A stretch of 64,000 nt of DNA from Macrothele yani (GCA_039090855.1 CM077011.1:18663001-18727000); one strand, 5' to 3'. Shown: positions 43,145 through 56,011, counted from the first letter of the stretch. Notes: generated by a model from the letters alone, not told the origin. Made by a program: numbers and translations.

Positions 43145-43899
43145 AACAAGTTAGTAAAATCATGCAATGCATTGATTATATTTGATATGCTTTCCAACAT
43201 AACAGAAATCATTGCTCAAGTTATTACTCAAGTTATGAGGATAATGGCTGTAAAATATCGCTCGCTCCTATGACCTGACCTTTGACCCCATTTCGATGAT
43301 TTTCAATAGAATCGGTGAAGTATACTTCCGGAACAACATGATAAAGTGTTGTCTCAATCGAAGCATTTTTTCGGAAGTTATAGCGCATAAAGGCCATGGA
43401 ATGGATCCCGCTCCTATGTCCTGACCTTTGACCCCATTTCACCCATTTTAAACAGGGTTCGTCCCCAGATGGTCCTTTATCACATACTAAAATTTCGTCG
43501 AAATCGACACATTTTTACGCAGGTTATGACGCATAAGAGCAATGGAATGGATCCCGCTCCTATGTCCTGACCGTTGACCCCATTTCACCCATTTTCAACA
43601 GGGTTTGTCCCCAGGTGGTCTCCTACAACATACTAAAATTTGATTGAAATCGAACCATATTTACGCAAGTTGTAACGCATGGGGTCAGTAGAATGCATCC
43701 CGCTCTTATATCCTGACCTTTGATCCCATTTCGTCCATTTTCACATTTTCAATAGGGTTTGTCCCCAGGTGGTCCCCTACCACATAATGAAGTTTCATTG
43801 AAATCGAACCATTTTTACGCGAGTTATCGTGCGAACGGACAGACGGACAAAGCTGGAGCATATACAATTATTCAACCTACGGTACGAAAGCGTAAAAAA
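43145..43899 (+). mobile_element. HINE-A copy 3
   Basis: The 5' end AACAAGTTAGTAAAATCATG is shared with copy 2. Units with TGACCTTTGACCCC lie at about 43273 and 43420, TGACCGTTGACCCC at 43567 and TGACCTTTGATCCC at 43716, spaced about 147 bp. A short CGGA microsatellite (43832-43848) and a degraded terminal hairpin ending in GAAAGCGTAAAAAAA follow. The three copies share ends but differ in unit number. Confidence 0.75.
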
Positions 43900-44289
43900 A
43901 CAGTACACATTTACAGTATATGAAGAAAATAAGGTATCATTTTCATTGGAATATTATATCGCAAATTTAAAGCAATGTGGGTGTGTAACATGAAGATATT
44001 TCTAATAAATAAAATACAAAATATGCTACGCAGTGGGAGAAAGTCAAAAAGAAAAAAAAAGAAAAAAATAAAGTAAAACGTGACTAGTGTATACCAAAAT
44101 TTGGTAGTTCCCTCATTTTTATTGGTCCAGAAATTGCACAAAATATACTAATACATTTTGTATGTACATGGTGCTTATTGGTTGGGGGACAATTATATGT
44201 GATATATAAAACAAAATGTTTATCTATCTACACTTTATGGTTGATACCTTTCGGAAGCAAGCAGCGCAATGCCTCAATGGCGTCCGCCA

Positions 44290-47200
44290 AAACTTCGGAA
44301 AAGAAGAATTATTGACACGAAAGAAGTAGAATAATTATTAAAACTTCGGAAAAGAAGAATTATTGACACGAAAGAAGTAGAATAATTATTAAAACTTCGG
44401 AAAAGAAGAATTATTGACACGAAAGAAGTAGAATAATTATTAAAACTTCGGAAAAGAAGAATTATTGACACGAAAGAAGTAGAATAATTATTAAAACTTC
44501 GGAAAAGAAGAATTATTGACACGAAAGAAGTAGAAGAATTATTTAAACTTCGGAAAAGAAGAATTATTGACACGAAAGAAGTAAAATAATTATTAAAACT
44601 TCGGAAAAGCAGAATTATTGACTCGAAAGGAGTAGAAGCATTATAAAAACTTCGAAAAAGAAGAATTATTGACTGGAAAGAAGTAGAAGAATTATTAAAA
44701 CTTCGGAAAAAAAGAATTATTCACACGAAAGATGTAGAAGCATTATTAAAACTTCGGAAAAGAAGAATTATTGACTCGAAAGAAGTAGAAGAATTATTAA
44801 AACTTCGGAAGAGAAGAATTATTGACACGAAAGAAGTAGAAGAATTATTAAAACTTCGGAAAAGAAGAATTATTGACACGAAAGAAGTAGAATAATTATT
44901 AAAACTTCGGAAAAGAAGAATTATTGACACGAAAGAAGTAGAAGAATTATTAAAACTTCGGAAAAAAAGAATTATTGACACGAAAGAAGTAGAAGCATTA
45001 TAAAAACTTCGGAAAAGAAGAATTATTGACTTGAAAGGAGTAGAAGAATTATTAAAACTTCGAAAAAGAAGAATTATTGACTGGAAAGAAGTAGAAGAAT
45101 TATTAAAACTTCGGAAAAGAAGAATTATTGACACGAAAGAAGTAGAAGCATTATTAAAACTTCGGAAAAGAAGAATTATTGACACGAAAGAAGTAGAAGA
45201 ATTATTAAAACTTCGAAAAAGAAGAATTATTGACACGAAAGAAGTAGAAGAATTATTTAAACTTCGGAAAAGAAGAATTATTGACTGGAAAGAAGTAGAA
45301 GAACAATTAAAACTTCGGAAAAGAAGAATTATTGACACGAAAGAAGTAGAAGGATTATTAAAACTTCGGAAAAGAAGAATTATTGACACGAAAGAAGTAG
45401 AAGCATTATTAAAACTTCGGAAAAGAAGAATTATTGACTGGAAAGAAGAATTATTAAAACTTCGGAAAAGAAGAATTATTGGCACGAAAGAAGTAGAAGA
45501 ATTATTAAAATTTCGTAAAAGAAGAATTTATGACACGAAAGAAGTAGAAGAATTATTAAAACTTCGGAAAAGAAGAATTATTGACACGAAAGAAGTAGAA
45601 TAATTATTAAAACTTCGGAAAAGCAGAATTATTGACTCGAAAGGAGTAGAAGCATTATAAAAACTTCGAAAAAGAAGAATTATTGACTGGAAAGAAGTAG
45701 AAGAATTATTAAAACTTCGGAAAAAAGAATTATTCACACGAAAGATGTAGAAGCATTATTAAAACTTCGGAAAAGAAGAATTATTGACTCGAAAGAAGTA
45801 GAAGAATTATTAAAACTTCGGAAGAGAAGAATTATTGACACGAAAGAAGTAGAAGAATTATTAAAACTTCGGAAAAAAAGAATTATTGACACGAAAGAAG
45901 TAGAAGCATTATAAAAACTTCGGAAAAGAAGAATTATTGACTTGAAAGGAGTAGAAGAATTATTAAAACTTCGAAAAAGAAGAATTATTGACTGGAAAGA
46001 AGTAGAAGAATTATTAAAACTTCGGAAAAGAAGAATTATTGACACGAAAGAAGTAGAAGCATTATTAAAACTTCGGAAAAGAAGAATTATTGACACGAAA
46101 GAAGTAGAAGAATTATTAAAACTTCGAAAAAGAAGAATTATTGACACGAAAGAAGTAGAAGAATTATTTAAACTTCGGAAAAGAAGAATTATTGACTGGA
46201 AAGAAGTAGAAGAACAATTAAAACTTCGGAAAAGAAGAATTATTGACACGAAAGAAGTAGAAGGATTATTAAAACTTCGGAAAAGAAGAATTATTGACAC
46301 GAAAGAAGTAGAAGCATTATTAAAACTTCGGAAAAGAAGAATTATTGACTGGAAAGAAGAATTATTAAAACTTCGGAAAAGAAGAATTATTGGCACGAAA
46401 GAAGTAGAAGAATTATTAAAATTTCGTAAAAGAAGAATTTATGACACGAAAGAAGTAGAAGAATTATTAAAACTTCGGAAAAGAAGAATTATTGACACGA
46501 AAGAAGTAGAATAATTATTAAAACTTCGGAAAAGCAGAATTATTGACTCGAAAGGAGTAGAAGCATTATAAAAACTTCGAAAAAGAAGAATTATTGACTG
46601 GAAAGAAGTAGAAGAATTATTAAAACTTCGGAAAAAAGAATTATTCACACGAAAGATGTAGAAGCATTATTAAAACTTCGGAAAAGAAGAATTATTGACT
46701 CGAAAGAAGTAGAAGAATTATTAAAACTTCGGAAGAGAAGAATTATTGACACGAAAGAAGTAGAAGAATTATTAAAACTTCGGAAAAGAAGAATTATTGA
46801 CACGAAAGAAGTAGAATAATTATTAAAACTTCGGAAAAGAAGAATTATTGACACGAAAGAAGTAGAATAATTATTAAAACTTCGGAAAAAAAGAATTATT
46901 GACACGAAAGAAGTAGAAGCATTATAAAAACTTCGGAAAAGAAGAATTATTGACTTGAAAGGAGTAGAAGAATTATTAAAACTTCGAAAAAGAAGAATTA
47001 TTGACTGGAAAGAAGTAGAAGAATTATTAAAACTTCGGAAAAGAAGAATTATTGACACGAAAGAAGTAGAAGCATTATTAAAACTTCGGAAAAGAAGAAT
47101 TATTGACACGAAAGAAGTAGAAGAATTATTAAAACTTCGAAAAAGAAGAATTATTGACACGAAAGAAGTAGAAGAATTATTAAAACTTCGGAAAAGAAGA

Positions 47201-48345
47201 ATTATTGACACGAAAGAAGTAGAATAATTATTAAAACTTCGGAAAAGAAGAATTATTGACACGAAAGAAGTAGAATAATTATTAAAACTTCAAAAAAAAA
47301 GAATTATTGACACGAAAGAAGTAGAAGCATTATAAAAACTTCGGAAAAGAAGAATTATTGACACGAAAGAAGTAGAAGCATTATTAAAACTTCGGAAAAG
47401 AAGAATTATTGACTGGAAAGAAGAATTATTAAAACTTCGGAAAAGAAGAATTATTGGCACGAAAGAAGTAGAAGAATTATTAAAATTTCGTAAAAGAAGA
47501 ATTTATGACACGAAAGAAGTAGAAGAATTATTAAAACTTCGGAAAAGAAGAATTATTGACACGAAAGAAGTAGAATAATTATTAAAACTTCGGAAAAGCA
47601 GAATTATTGACTCGAAAGGAGTAGAAGCATTATAAAAACTTCGAAAAAGAAGAATTATTGACTGGAAAGAAGTAGAAGAATTATTAAAACTTCGGAAAAA
47701 AGAATTATTCACACGAAAGATGTAGAAGCATTATTAAAACTTCGGAAAAGAAGAATTATTGACACGAAAGAAGTAGAAGAATTATTGGCACGAAAGAAGT
47801 AGAAGAATTATTAAAATTTCGTAAAAGAAGAATTATTGACACGAAAGAAGTAGAAGAATTATTAAAACTTCGAAAAAGAAGAATTATTGGCACGAAAGAA
47901 GTAGAAGAATTATTAAAATTTCGTAAAAGAAGAATTATTGACACGAAAGAAGTAGAAGAATTATTAAAAACTTCGGAAAAGGAGAATTATTGACACGAAA
48001 GAAGTAGAAGAATTGTTAAAACTTCGTAAAAGAAGAATTATTGACACGAAAGAAGTAGAAGCATTATTAAAACTTCGGAAAAGAAGAATTATTGACTGGA
48101 AAGAAGAAATATTAAAACTTCGGAAAAGAAGAATTATTGGCACGAAAGAAGTAGAAGAATTATTAAAATTTCGTAAAAGAAGAATTATTGACACGAAAGA
48201 AGTAGAAGAATTATTAAAAACTTCGGAAAAGGAGAATTATTGACACGAAAGAAGTAGAAGAATTGTTAAAACTTCGTAAAAGAAGAATTATTGACACGAA
48301 AGAAGTAGAAGAGTTATCAAAATTTCGGAAAAGAAGAATTATTGC
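44290..48345. repeat. 51-bp satellite array, ~4 kb, with 911-bp higher-order repeat
   Basis: The unit is 51 bp and contains AATTATTAAAACTTCGGAAA, then AGAAGAATTATTGACACGAA and AGAAGTAGA. About 78 units follow with variants (GACTGG, GACTTG, GGCACG; a 45-bp short unit). A block of about 18 units is repeated with a 911-bp offset (45031-45603 equals 45942-46514), and a third related copy is offset by a further 1064 bp, that is 911 plus three units. Because 51 is divisible by 3, both strands stay open over long stretches: charged Lys/Arg/Glu peptide on plus, Ser/Phe/Leu peptide on minus. Stop codons in many units (GAATAATTA on plus) and frameshifted units argue against coding. Confidence 0.95.
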
Positions 48346-48689
48346 ATGCATGAACAAATTCACCTTGAATGATGGTATACTTTGATGAAAAAACTGTTTA
48401 ATAAAATAATGTAATAGGAGCACTATACATAGATCATACGGAAGTTAAAACATTGCAGCTGATGAAGAACATCTTCCACCTTTCGGTTCAGTTGCCGCTT
48501 AGCGTAGCTGGTTCACGTGATTTTGCCACGTGCTCGATGCAACGAGAATTTCTAAACAATTATTTCTCCTCCTCTTTCGTGTGGACTTACCTTTCGACTA
48601 GTGCGAAGCGCGCCTTATGTTTCTTGTGTTTCCAACAATCTCCCACTCGATGAGCTGTATTCGCATATCATTCCAAGTTTAGTTCTTAA

Positions 48690-49075
48690 CTTTTCATGCT
48701 GGTCTCTAGTAGTGGTTTATTCACTGTGGAAATGCACAACCAGGCTCCCACTACTTCGAGGTATACGGAATTATCCGCGAGTGTTTCTACTTCTGTTTGA
48801 TTGTGTTTTCCAAAGTCTGTAGACATCGGTATGTAACTTTTCCTCAGTAGCTCTTCAGCATATTTGTTGATGACATCATTTATTTTCGCACTTTGATGAA
48901 GTTTGTAACTTCCATCATTGTTTCTTTCCACCTGTATGCACAAATAATTTGTCACCTTCCCAAGAACTTTCATTTCGAACATGGTAAACATTTTTCTGAA
49001 CTTGTTTATGTCTTCCATGAGATCAGATTCATCTGTATATTTGAAGTGTATGATAGTGTTTGGAAATAAATCCAT
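48690..49075 (-). pseudogene. Ty1/copia reverse transcriptase C-terminal fragment
   Basis: The minus strand from 49075 is open for about 129 codons. It encodes FEMKVLGKVTNYLCIQVER, a KLHQSAKINDVINKY segment, PMSTDFGKHNQTE and DNSVYLEVVGAWLCISTVNKP. This corresponds to the copia block after the catalytic YVDD region ('MKDLG..YYLGI.V.R...L.Q..Y......F......P..T......YR..VGSL.Y......PD'). Integrase, palm and RNase H parts are missing. It starts only 350 bp after the satellite array. Confidence 0.85.
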
Positions 49076-49079
49076 GCTT

Positions 49080-50190
49080 GATTTAAATATAGAGGATTTC
49101 TGTAATCTGTAATTTGTGTTTTCTGCAGAAATTATAATAAAAGCTCTTCATATGTGTCTTTGGAGAAAGGAAATTTGTATGTATACAGAAATATCTTGCA
49201 CTTTGTAAATAAAAGTAGAAACTAAATGTTTTCTCATTGTTTTTCCTCAATTTTGTTACGTATTATCAAATCCCTGGGAAAAGGCTTTTTAATTAGTACA
49301 TTTAGCTTACAAATAACGTTATTGTTTTAATTTATCTAAACTGTACAACGGCAGCCCTTTGTTCATAATTCTTGGGCAAACCGTTGCGAATTATAAACAG
49401 AGGCCTGCTGCTCGAAACGTTTAAGGAAATTTAAAATTAAGCAATTTTTAAGCATAGTGTATTATTGGTTTCGGGCCTATGATGGGGTTCTGCAATGTTA
49501 TTTCGTTATATTGCTTCTACAAAAGATTAATAATTTGAATCTTGCTAATAATCTTTGAATATAGTCACAGCTTTCCATCAATGTGGTTAAACGAAAATGG
49601 TGCTGGAATTCAAACAAATTATATTTAACCATAGTTGTTTGGGACTAAACAATAAATGTCTGAAATATTTAAATCATAACAAAATAATCGTTAAACATTG
49701 AAAGCTAACATACTCCAGGACCAAAATATTGAATACATGTTAAAAAGGAAATTTGAAATATGATACGCTTTGACTTGTGTAATAAAAAAGAAAAAGATTA
49801 TTATTAAAAAGAGGCAGAAAAGCTCGTATTAACAAATAGATTTATTGTGGATTCTTTATCACTTTCCAGAGATACAGAAGTGGACGGTTTTAATTTACGT
49901 GGTGTAAGAGTATTTACTTGAATTATAGAAATCTGAAAATAATATTACTAGGTGTTGCCAAATCAAGTAACTTATAAAACATTCTAAAATAACAAAGAAC
50001 AAACAAATTAATGGATATATCGGGAAACAAATCTTACGCTGCAGAAATTAATTCTGAAAATGGGTTTCTGTAATATAAATACTAATGAAAAAAATTTGCT
50101 ATTGAGAGATTTTGTTATACAACTTTTTTCTGAAATAATTTGTGTTAAGCTTAGGAAGCTTGAAATGGGGTGTTGATTTAACATGTAGGT
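49080..50190. other. AT-rich spacer without recognisable gene
   Basis: No motifs were seen; long AT-rich stretches only. Confidence 0.55.
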
Positions 50191-50194
50191 ATAC

Positions 50195-50700
50195 AACACA
50201 ACATCCATGTCTCACCGGGATTCGAACGCGGACACATCTCGGGCGAATGATCAGAAGCATGCGCTTAGACCAGTGGCGCCGATGGGACTGCGCACATCAT
50301 CTTCGTGCATTACTGTGAGTGAAACGGATATAACATTTTAGAAGCACTGATTCACAACCAAAACGTGTACATGGTAGAAATGATCAGATCATATGTGGAG
50401 GATTTTAGGAAGGGAATGTCTGACCCCAGGTCTTGAACAACACTTAGAATTATGAAGCTAAGAGATTTGAGCTAGAGTGTCCGACAAGAAAGTCACCCGG
50501 AATCGAGGTAGAAAGGGGTAGGAAGACGCCATTATTTATAACCGGGGAGGCCAGTACCCGGGGTCCGACGGCTTAACGTGCCCATCCGACACACGGCGGA
50601 TATTTAGTGGTTCGAACCTGCCTGGGATCAAACCTGAGATCTCTTCGCAGCAGTCACGAACTTTTACCACTAGGTCATTCGCAGCCCAGGGTAGAAAAGA
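50195..50700 (-). mobile_element. SINE S1 head fragment and a second tRNA-like relic
   Basis: At 50195-50292 the minus strand carries a decayed S1 tRNA-like head (B box GCGTTCGAATCCCGG) and the start of its body; the rest is absent. At 50630-50692 (minus) a separate tRNA-like head appears, with GACCTAGTGGTAAAAG as A box and AGGTTTGATCCC as B box, different from S1. Confidence 0.6.
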
Positions 50701-51370
50701 AAGTCATGGACTAGACCAATATCTCCAGAACTACGATAGTTAGCATCCTGCATTTTTACAGGTGTGTAGGGTACCCTTATGGCGTTACATGATAAAACAA
50801 CGTTGGACAGCCTAGTCCTGAGTGGTCGAGATAAAGGTGTTATTGTCGGAAAAATGAGTCATAAGTACGTCTCACAGTACTCTCCAAACATTGTTTCCAC
50901 GCGCCGATAAAATGTTGTTTATTATTTCTAAGTGCTCTGCGTTAAAGTACAAACATCGTGTCACCAGGTCCGTTCATGAAAAAACACCTAGTGAGAAGGG
51001 CAGCTCGCTTCTGTTCACAGGCCTTCACATGCTTTGTGTCCACCTTCTCTTAATATGGTAGTTCTTCTGCTGAGATATATTTCGCAAGGGGGTTGTGTGT
51101 TGTGTTCTCTAATACTCTATCTTTATTTTTAAATGCAATACTTTTGAAACTTCATTTATTTCTATTCCTTGTGCTTGCTTCCTACATCATATATATGTTC
51201 GTAAAAGCAAATGTCCATTTCCTTCTTTTATTGGATGTTTTTTATATAAGTTGACTCATTTTATTTACATACAATAATTTCTAAAGTATCAAGTATGTGC
51301 ATTAGAACATAGCGCTATAAGTCTGCCGAAGGCAAGAGTACAAACGAAAACATCCCGTTCTTATATCACA
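50700..51370. other. Spacer without recognisable gene
   Basis: Nothing assignable was seen. Confidence 0.5.
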
Positions 51371-51373
51371 TTG

Positions 51374-52982
51374 CAGTTGTTTGCAAAAGTTTAAGACCAC
51401 ATACTGGTATTTGGAGATTTCTGCCCACTGCATCAGCAACTGCCTTATTACTCAACTTCCTGTGGGCGTTGCGTCATCATACAGCTGCAGCTGTTGATAG
51501 AGTTGGGGGAAGCGTGCGAGCGTAAGTTTGCTGCTTTGTACCTATTTTCTATACAGCAAAAAATTGGTAAAAAGCGTCATTAAGATGGCACAAATAGTGA
51601 CCTTATATCTCAGAGGGCATAAATAGTAACTTTATACCACGAAGGATACTCCAAACGTGACATAAGCAGAAAAGTGAATGTGAGCAAGAATGCCATTCAT
51701 AATACGATCATGAACTATCGATATACAGGAGAATTTAGCGACCGAAAGAAAAGTGGACGTCCAAGGAAAACAACTGCACGTGATGGCAATACCATGAGCC
51801 GAATAATTATGCTTTATCCGAGGAGTTCGAGCGAAGAAATCAAGACTTTCTACATTCAAAAGGGTCTGATATATTATTATCAGCACTCTTTCCCGACGTC
51901 TTAGCAAAGAATTTGGATTAAAGTCTTATAAACCTGCACATAATCCTAAACTAACCTCTGTCATGAAAAAGAATAGACTCCAGTTTGTGAAGCGTCATTA
52001 ATCGTGGACTGCTGAAAATTGGAGCCAAGTTTTTATTTTCCGATGAATCAACTGTGTGTCAATTTGAATCACGTGAAACACATGTTCGGAGGCCAAAAGG
52101 CAAAAGGTTTGATGAAAAATACACCGTTAGTACTGTGAGACATCCGCCTAGTCAGATGATGTGGGGTGTTATGTCAGCATCCGTTACTGTTTCATTATCC
52201 TTTTTGCCGACAGGACCTACAATGACTGGTCCTTTTCATGCCGAAATGTTACATGAGAAGCTGTTAACTCACATGCAAGTGCACAGATGCACAATATTTA
52301 TGCATAATGGTGCTACATGTTGCAGATAAAAGACAGTAAGTACCTGCTGTGGAGAGACATGGCTGTGCTTGACTGGCCAGGCAATAGTCCCGACCTTAAT
52401 CCCATTTAAAATTTGTGGAACATTTTAAAAACAAAGGTAGTGTAAAAACAGCCATCAAATTCCAAGCTTTGATTGACGAGATAAAGTACGTGTGGTGCAA
52501 AAGCATTTCACGTGACTAATGCAAGTCCCTCATTGAGAGTATGCCACATCGTATTCTGTACGTTATAAAAAACAAAGGTGCCCACATAAAGTACTGATTT
52601 TGGTCTTTTCGTGTTATGAGGAATGTAAGTATGTTTTCAAATATCTTTGACTAGTAATTAGTAATTTCTTTGAGACTCTTAACCCTTTATCGACCGTGAC
52701 CAAAAAATATTGTATCACTCTAAATGTCATAACGCCCGAAACTGTCTCTTGCTTCACATCTTTGTTCAATAACAACAATAGTGACTGAGGGTGACTCCTA
52801 CTGATATATCATAGGTCGAGAAAATATGAAGAACAAGTTAGGGTAGGAAATCTGACTTCCTCTAGACAGGAGTTTCGGGCGGCTATGGCCGTTTGTCCAT
52901 ACGGGCGTTTTGGGCGTTATGGTCGTTAAATGGTTAATTTTCAATAAATTAACAGGTGGTCTTAAAATTTTGCAAATGACTG
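51374..52982 (+). mobile_element. Tc1-type element with TIRs, degenerate transposase
   Basis: The TIRs are CAGTTGTTTGCAAAAGTTTA + AGACCAC at the left and its inverse (GTGGTCTTAAAATTTTGCAA + ATGACTG) at the right. TA lies outside the right end (52983-52984); the left flank has TG, presumably mutated. On the plus strand, 51674-51904 encodes the N-terminal half (VSKNAIHNTIMNYRYTGEFS, DRKKSGRPRKTT), and 52054-52329 encodes the catalytic part after SDEST (RRPKGKRFDEKY, FMHNGATCC). DWPGNSPDLNPI lies near 52370-52405, with a stop in place of Glu. It is a dead transposase. The excess length is explained by the nested MITE at 52683. Confidence 0.88.
52683..52933. mobile_element. TTAA-flanked MITE (piggyBac-like)
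   Basis: The inverted ends CCCTTTATCGACC and GGTCGTTAAATGG are flanked on both sides by TTAA (52679-52682 and 52934-52937), the target site of piggyBac elements. It is 251 bp long and non-coding, with repeated GGGCG words near the right end. It lies inside the 3' flank of the Tc1 element. Confidence 0.8.
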
Positions 52983-53217
52983 TACATCAGTTATTTCCCC
53001 ACTTTTGGAGACAGGGTAAACAAATTCAATTACAATAGCACAAAAGCGTATAGTGTGGAATGAAACCGGTTGTTCAGTGGTTTACTTTAATACATACAAA
53101 TCGCGAAGCTTCAGCTTTCTACTCAGAGGATTTTCCAGGGCAGTGATTACACATAAAATGCAAAGTATTAAAACACGTAGGAAACAACGGAGATTTCTAA
53201 AAAATCCTTTGGAGGTA

Positions 53218-53417
53218 CGTTGTGCTTTTTTATTGGGGGTTTAACGACACCGTTAGCAACTCAGCTGACTATAAGCAGTTGGCCGTCCCTAAATTAAAGC
53301 CACTGGTTCCAAGGAAGGGAGAGAACAAGTGCCGTAAGGCAAATTAAACAACCATGCCTACGGGATTCGAACCAGTACCCATTCCGGGCGAATGATCAGA
53401 AGCCACTGCGCCACCGG
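53218..53417 (-). mobile_element. tRNA-derived SINE (S1), older copy
   Basis: It has the same layout as other S1 copies but is more diverged and about 25 bp shorter: the A box region of the head is partly deleted. The poly-T tail is short. Possible target duplication GGAGGTA lies at 53211-53217 and 53418-53424. Confidence 0.8.
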
Positions 53418-53799
53418 GGAGGTATCCTGCATCGCCGTATGTTTAGATTATACCTTAGAAATGTATGTCAATCCTCTGGCAGTTCCATAGATACAGTATA
53501 ACTGAATGCCAGTTTTGTGGGACGGATTTCAACTATGTCTATGATGGCTGTATCGTTAAAGTACGCGTATGGTGTGAAAACAAGTCCATTTACCTGTGAT
53601 GAGATTCGAATCCACATCTGCTTTCATTGGAATCGATTGTTTTACCAGATAAGATACACCGACGAAGGTTATAGTAGCAACTTTGCCCTCTGAACATGTA
53701 CAAAAGGCATCCGCCTCATCCCTCGTAAGATTTTTATTCGTAGCAGCAAAAATGTGAAACTTGGTGGCAAAATATTTTGACATATTGTTAATAATGCTA

Positions 53800-54870
53800 C
53801 TCAATTCAAAATATTGTCCATCACTTTCTATACATTTCCGCCATTTTTGGACCCACTGGTAAAATCCATTTTGCAAAAATTCCTGATGCTGTCGTTTCAC
53901 CCATGAGTTTGCAGCCAGTTTAACGTCGGCCACTTTGTCGAAATATTCCTCACGAAGGGTGTTTTTCAAAGAGGCAAACCGGAAAAAGTCTGAGGGAGCC
54001 ACATCAGGACTGTAGGGTATTTGGGGCATCAACGTCCTCCCCATTTTGGCAATAGCCTGTAAAGTCTCCATTGAGGTATGGGGACGTGCGTTGTCATGGT
54101 GTAAAACAACACTATGAAGTGAAATGTCTCGTCCTTTCGTTCTGATAGTTTTATTTAGCTTCTTCAATGTCTGCACATAGTGAGCACTGCTTATTGTTGC
54201 ACCCCGTTAAAGGAAATCAATCAAAATTACACCACGTTTGCTCAAGAAAATTGTCACTATCACTTTCGGGAACGAGTTCTTTTCACCTTTTTCTATCGAG
54301 GTGAATTCATTCATTGACGCACGTTTGGTTTCTGAGTCATGAAAGAACCCCCAGGTTTCATCCCTCGTCACAACATTAGAGAAAAACACCTCACCCTCCT
54401 TTTCTCATAACTGTCCAAGAGGTTCCGGCACATGTCCACCCTTTGCTCATATTGTTCACGGGTTAGGTTTCTTAGGATCGACTTTGAAAAAAAAAATCTG
54501 TAGCCTAGATCTCTAATTAATGTTTCCGTAGCACTATGACCACAATGAATTGCATCACACTACTCCTAGATGGTGACACGACGATCAGCTGTGATGAGGT
54601 CCTTCACTCGTTGCCTGTTGACATCTGTCACTGCAGTTACGGGTCTTCCACTCCGTTGTTTGTCCGACACTGAACTTTCTCCCTCTCGAAACCTCTTCAT
54701 TCCTGATATCGATTGTGTCAGCTCCATACACCGCCAGGAATCTTCTATGGATTTCTGGAGCCTCACATCCCTCCTTTTCCAGGAATTCAATTACGGCTCG
54801 CTGCTTTTCTCTGCCAATCATGATCTTTATTTTCATTTCTGAAACAAATTCGTTCCCACATTGGTAACGT
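53800..54870 (-). pseudogene. mariner-family transposase, frameshifted
   Basis: On the minus strand the N-terminal part is in two overlapping frames (54875-54585 and 54790-54566), with KQRAVIEFLEKEG, then EIHRRFLAVYG, DKQRSGRPVTAV and LITADRRVTI. Further left, 54389-54207 gives VVTRDETW (first catalytic Asp), and 54176-53556 gives VVLHHDNARPHTS (second Asp) and IPYSPDVAPSDFFRF (third Asp). The helix-turn-helix, GRP linker and DD34D triad are all present in order, so most of the length is preserved. It is interrupted by at least three frameshifts. Confidence 0.88.
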
Positions 54871-54879
54871 ATCATAGTA

Positions 54880-55858
54880 CACGTCAGTGCGGTTTCATTA
54901 AACTCACTTCAAAATTTCAAAAGTTATTCGAGGATTACTTTCAGGATACTCCTTGTCCTCTCAGGTAGGTACGTCCCAATAGGGTAATTATTCTAATACT
55001 CTTTCACATAGGAGCAGCCGAGCAATGCATGAATTCCCACATGCTACGAAATTCTAATGGCTAAAATCACGTTTGCAATACAGCGTGTGATCGCGTGATG
55101 AATAACTCTTAAAGCTACTCCTGCATTCGTTTCCTTCTCACATGTTCTAATTCCTTAGACTTTATGTTTAACCACTGTTTTGGAAAAGTATCTGTCACAT
55201 ATACTTCTTCCCTTTGAGTTTTTGTAAATTTGATTTCTTCTCGTTAAACGTTTCTCATTTGACAGCTCATTATTTACCCCGATGAAATTTCTAAAGTTGG
55301 CATTCCTGGCAGAGAGTAATATGTTAATACAATGATATGCCGAGCACAGCTTGGGATAGAAGAAACAGCGAGCTAAAAGGTGAACGATACGTGAGCGATT
55401 CATTACTAACGTGATTTCGTGATGAGTCTTTTTAATGACAAGATTAGAGTTGATATATTCACGTTTAGAGCAGTTCTTTCGATCTAACTATTTGTTTGTG
55501 TTGAACGGAATTCAGATGACATCTCGCTATTGTGCGAAGTTCGTGTTGATTTCTGCGTTACTTCTGAATTTAATTAGACTACATGTTGCGGTACAAGATG
55601 TGCCAATCAGATAAAGAAAATGGACATTGAATAAGTACCACTTTACATTCATTGACTTTGAAAAGTGTATTTTAAATACAGTGGAACCGCAGTTCTACGT
55701 TTCTCACCTTTATACATAATACTGAGTTAGACTCAATATTTTACTGTAGTCTCTATTGCTTTTCTAATTCGGTTATACGTAACTCATTTACCTAGGTACT
55801 TTCGTTTTGAAAATATACGTTGAAATTTCAATATCAGTTTATCAAAAATAAACGGCTC
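54880..55858. other. Spacer without recognisable gene
   Basis: AT-rich, with no motifs seen. Confidence 0.5.
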
Positions 55859-55939
55859 ATGGTGTAACGTACCAGGAGATGTGACGTACCTGCCAGAAGG
55901 ACGCACACGACACAAAGGCAGATAGGAATCAGAATAAAT

Positions 55940-56011
55940 GTCTGCGTAGCTCAGTTGGTAGAGCGACTTGTTCCGGAATAAGCGTACTCGGGTTTGAATC
56001 CCGGCGTAGAC
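55940..56011 (+). tRNA. tRNA-like module in 5' LTR
   Basis: The 72-nt module has acceptor arms GTCTGCG and CGTAGAC (a T-A pair where the other copies have C-G), D-stem GCTC/GAGC, A box TAGCTCAGTTGG and B box GGTTTGAATCC. The 8-nt anticodon loop is TTCCGGAA. It differs from the 3' LTR module at 14 of 72 positions, mostly transitions, while the rest of the LTR differs at about three positions. Confidence 0.6.

Noticed and set aside
44721..47262. Long open frames (up to 254 codons) suggesting a repetitive structural protein
   Set aside because: They exist on both strands because the 51-bp unit is a multiple of three. Many units carry stops or frameshifts and there are no flanking gene signals, so a satellite is the simpler reading.
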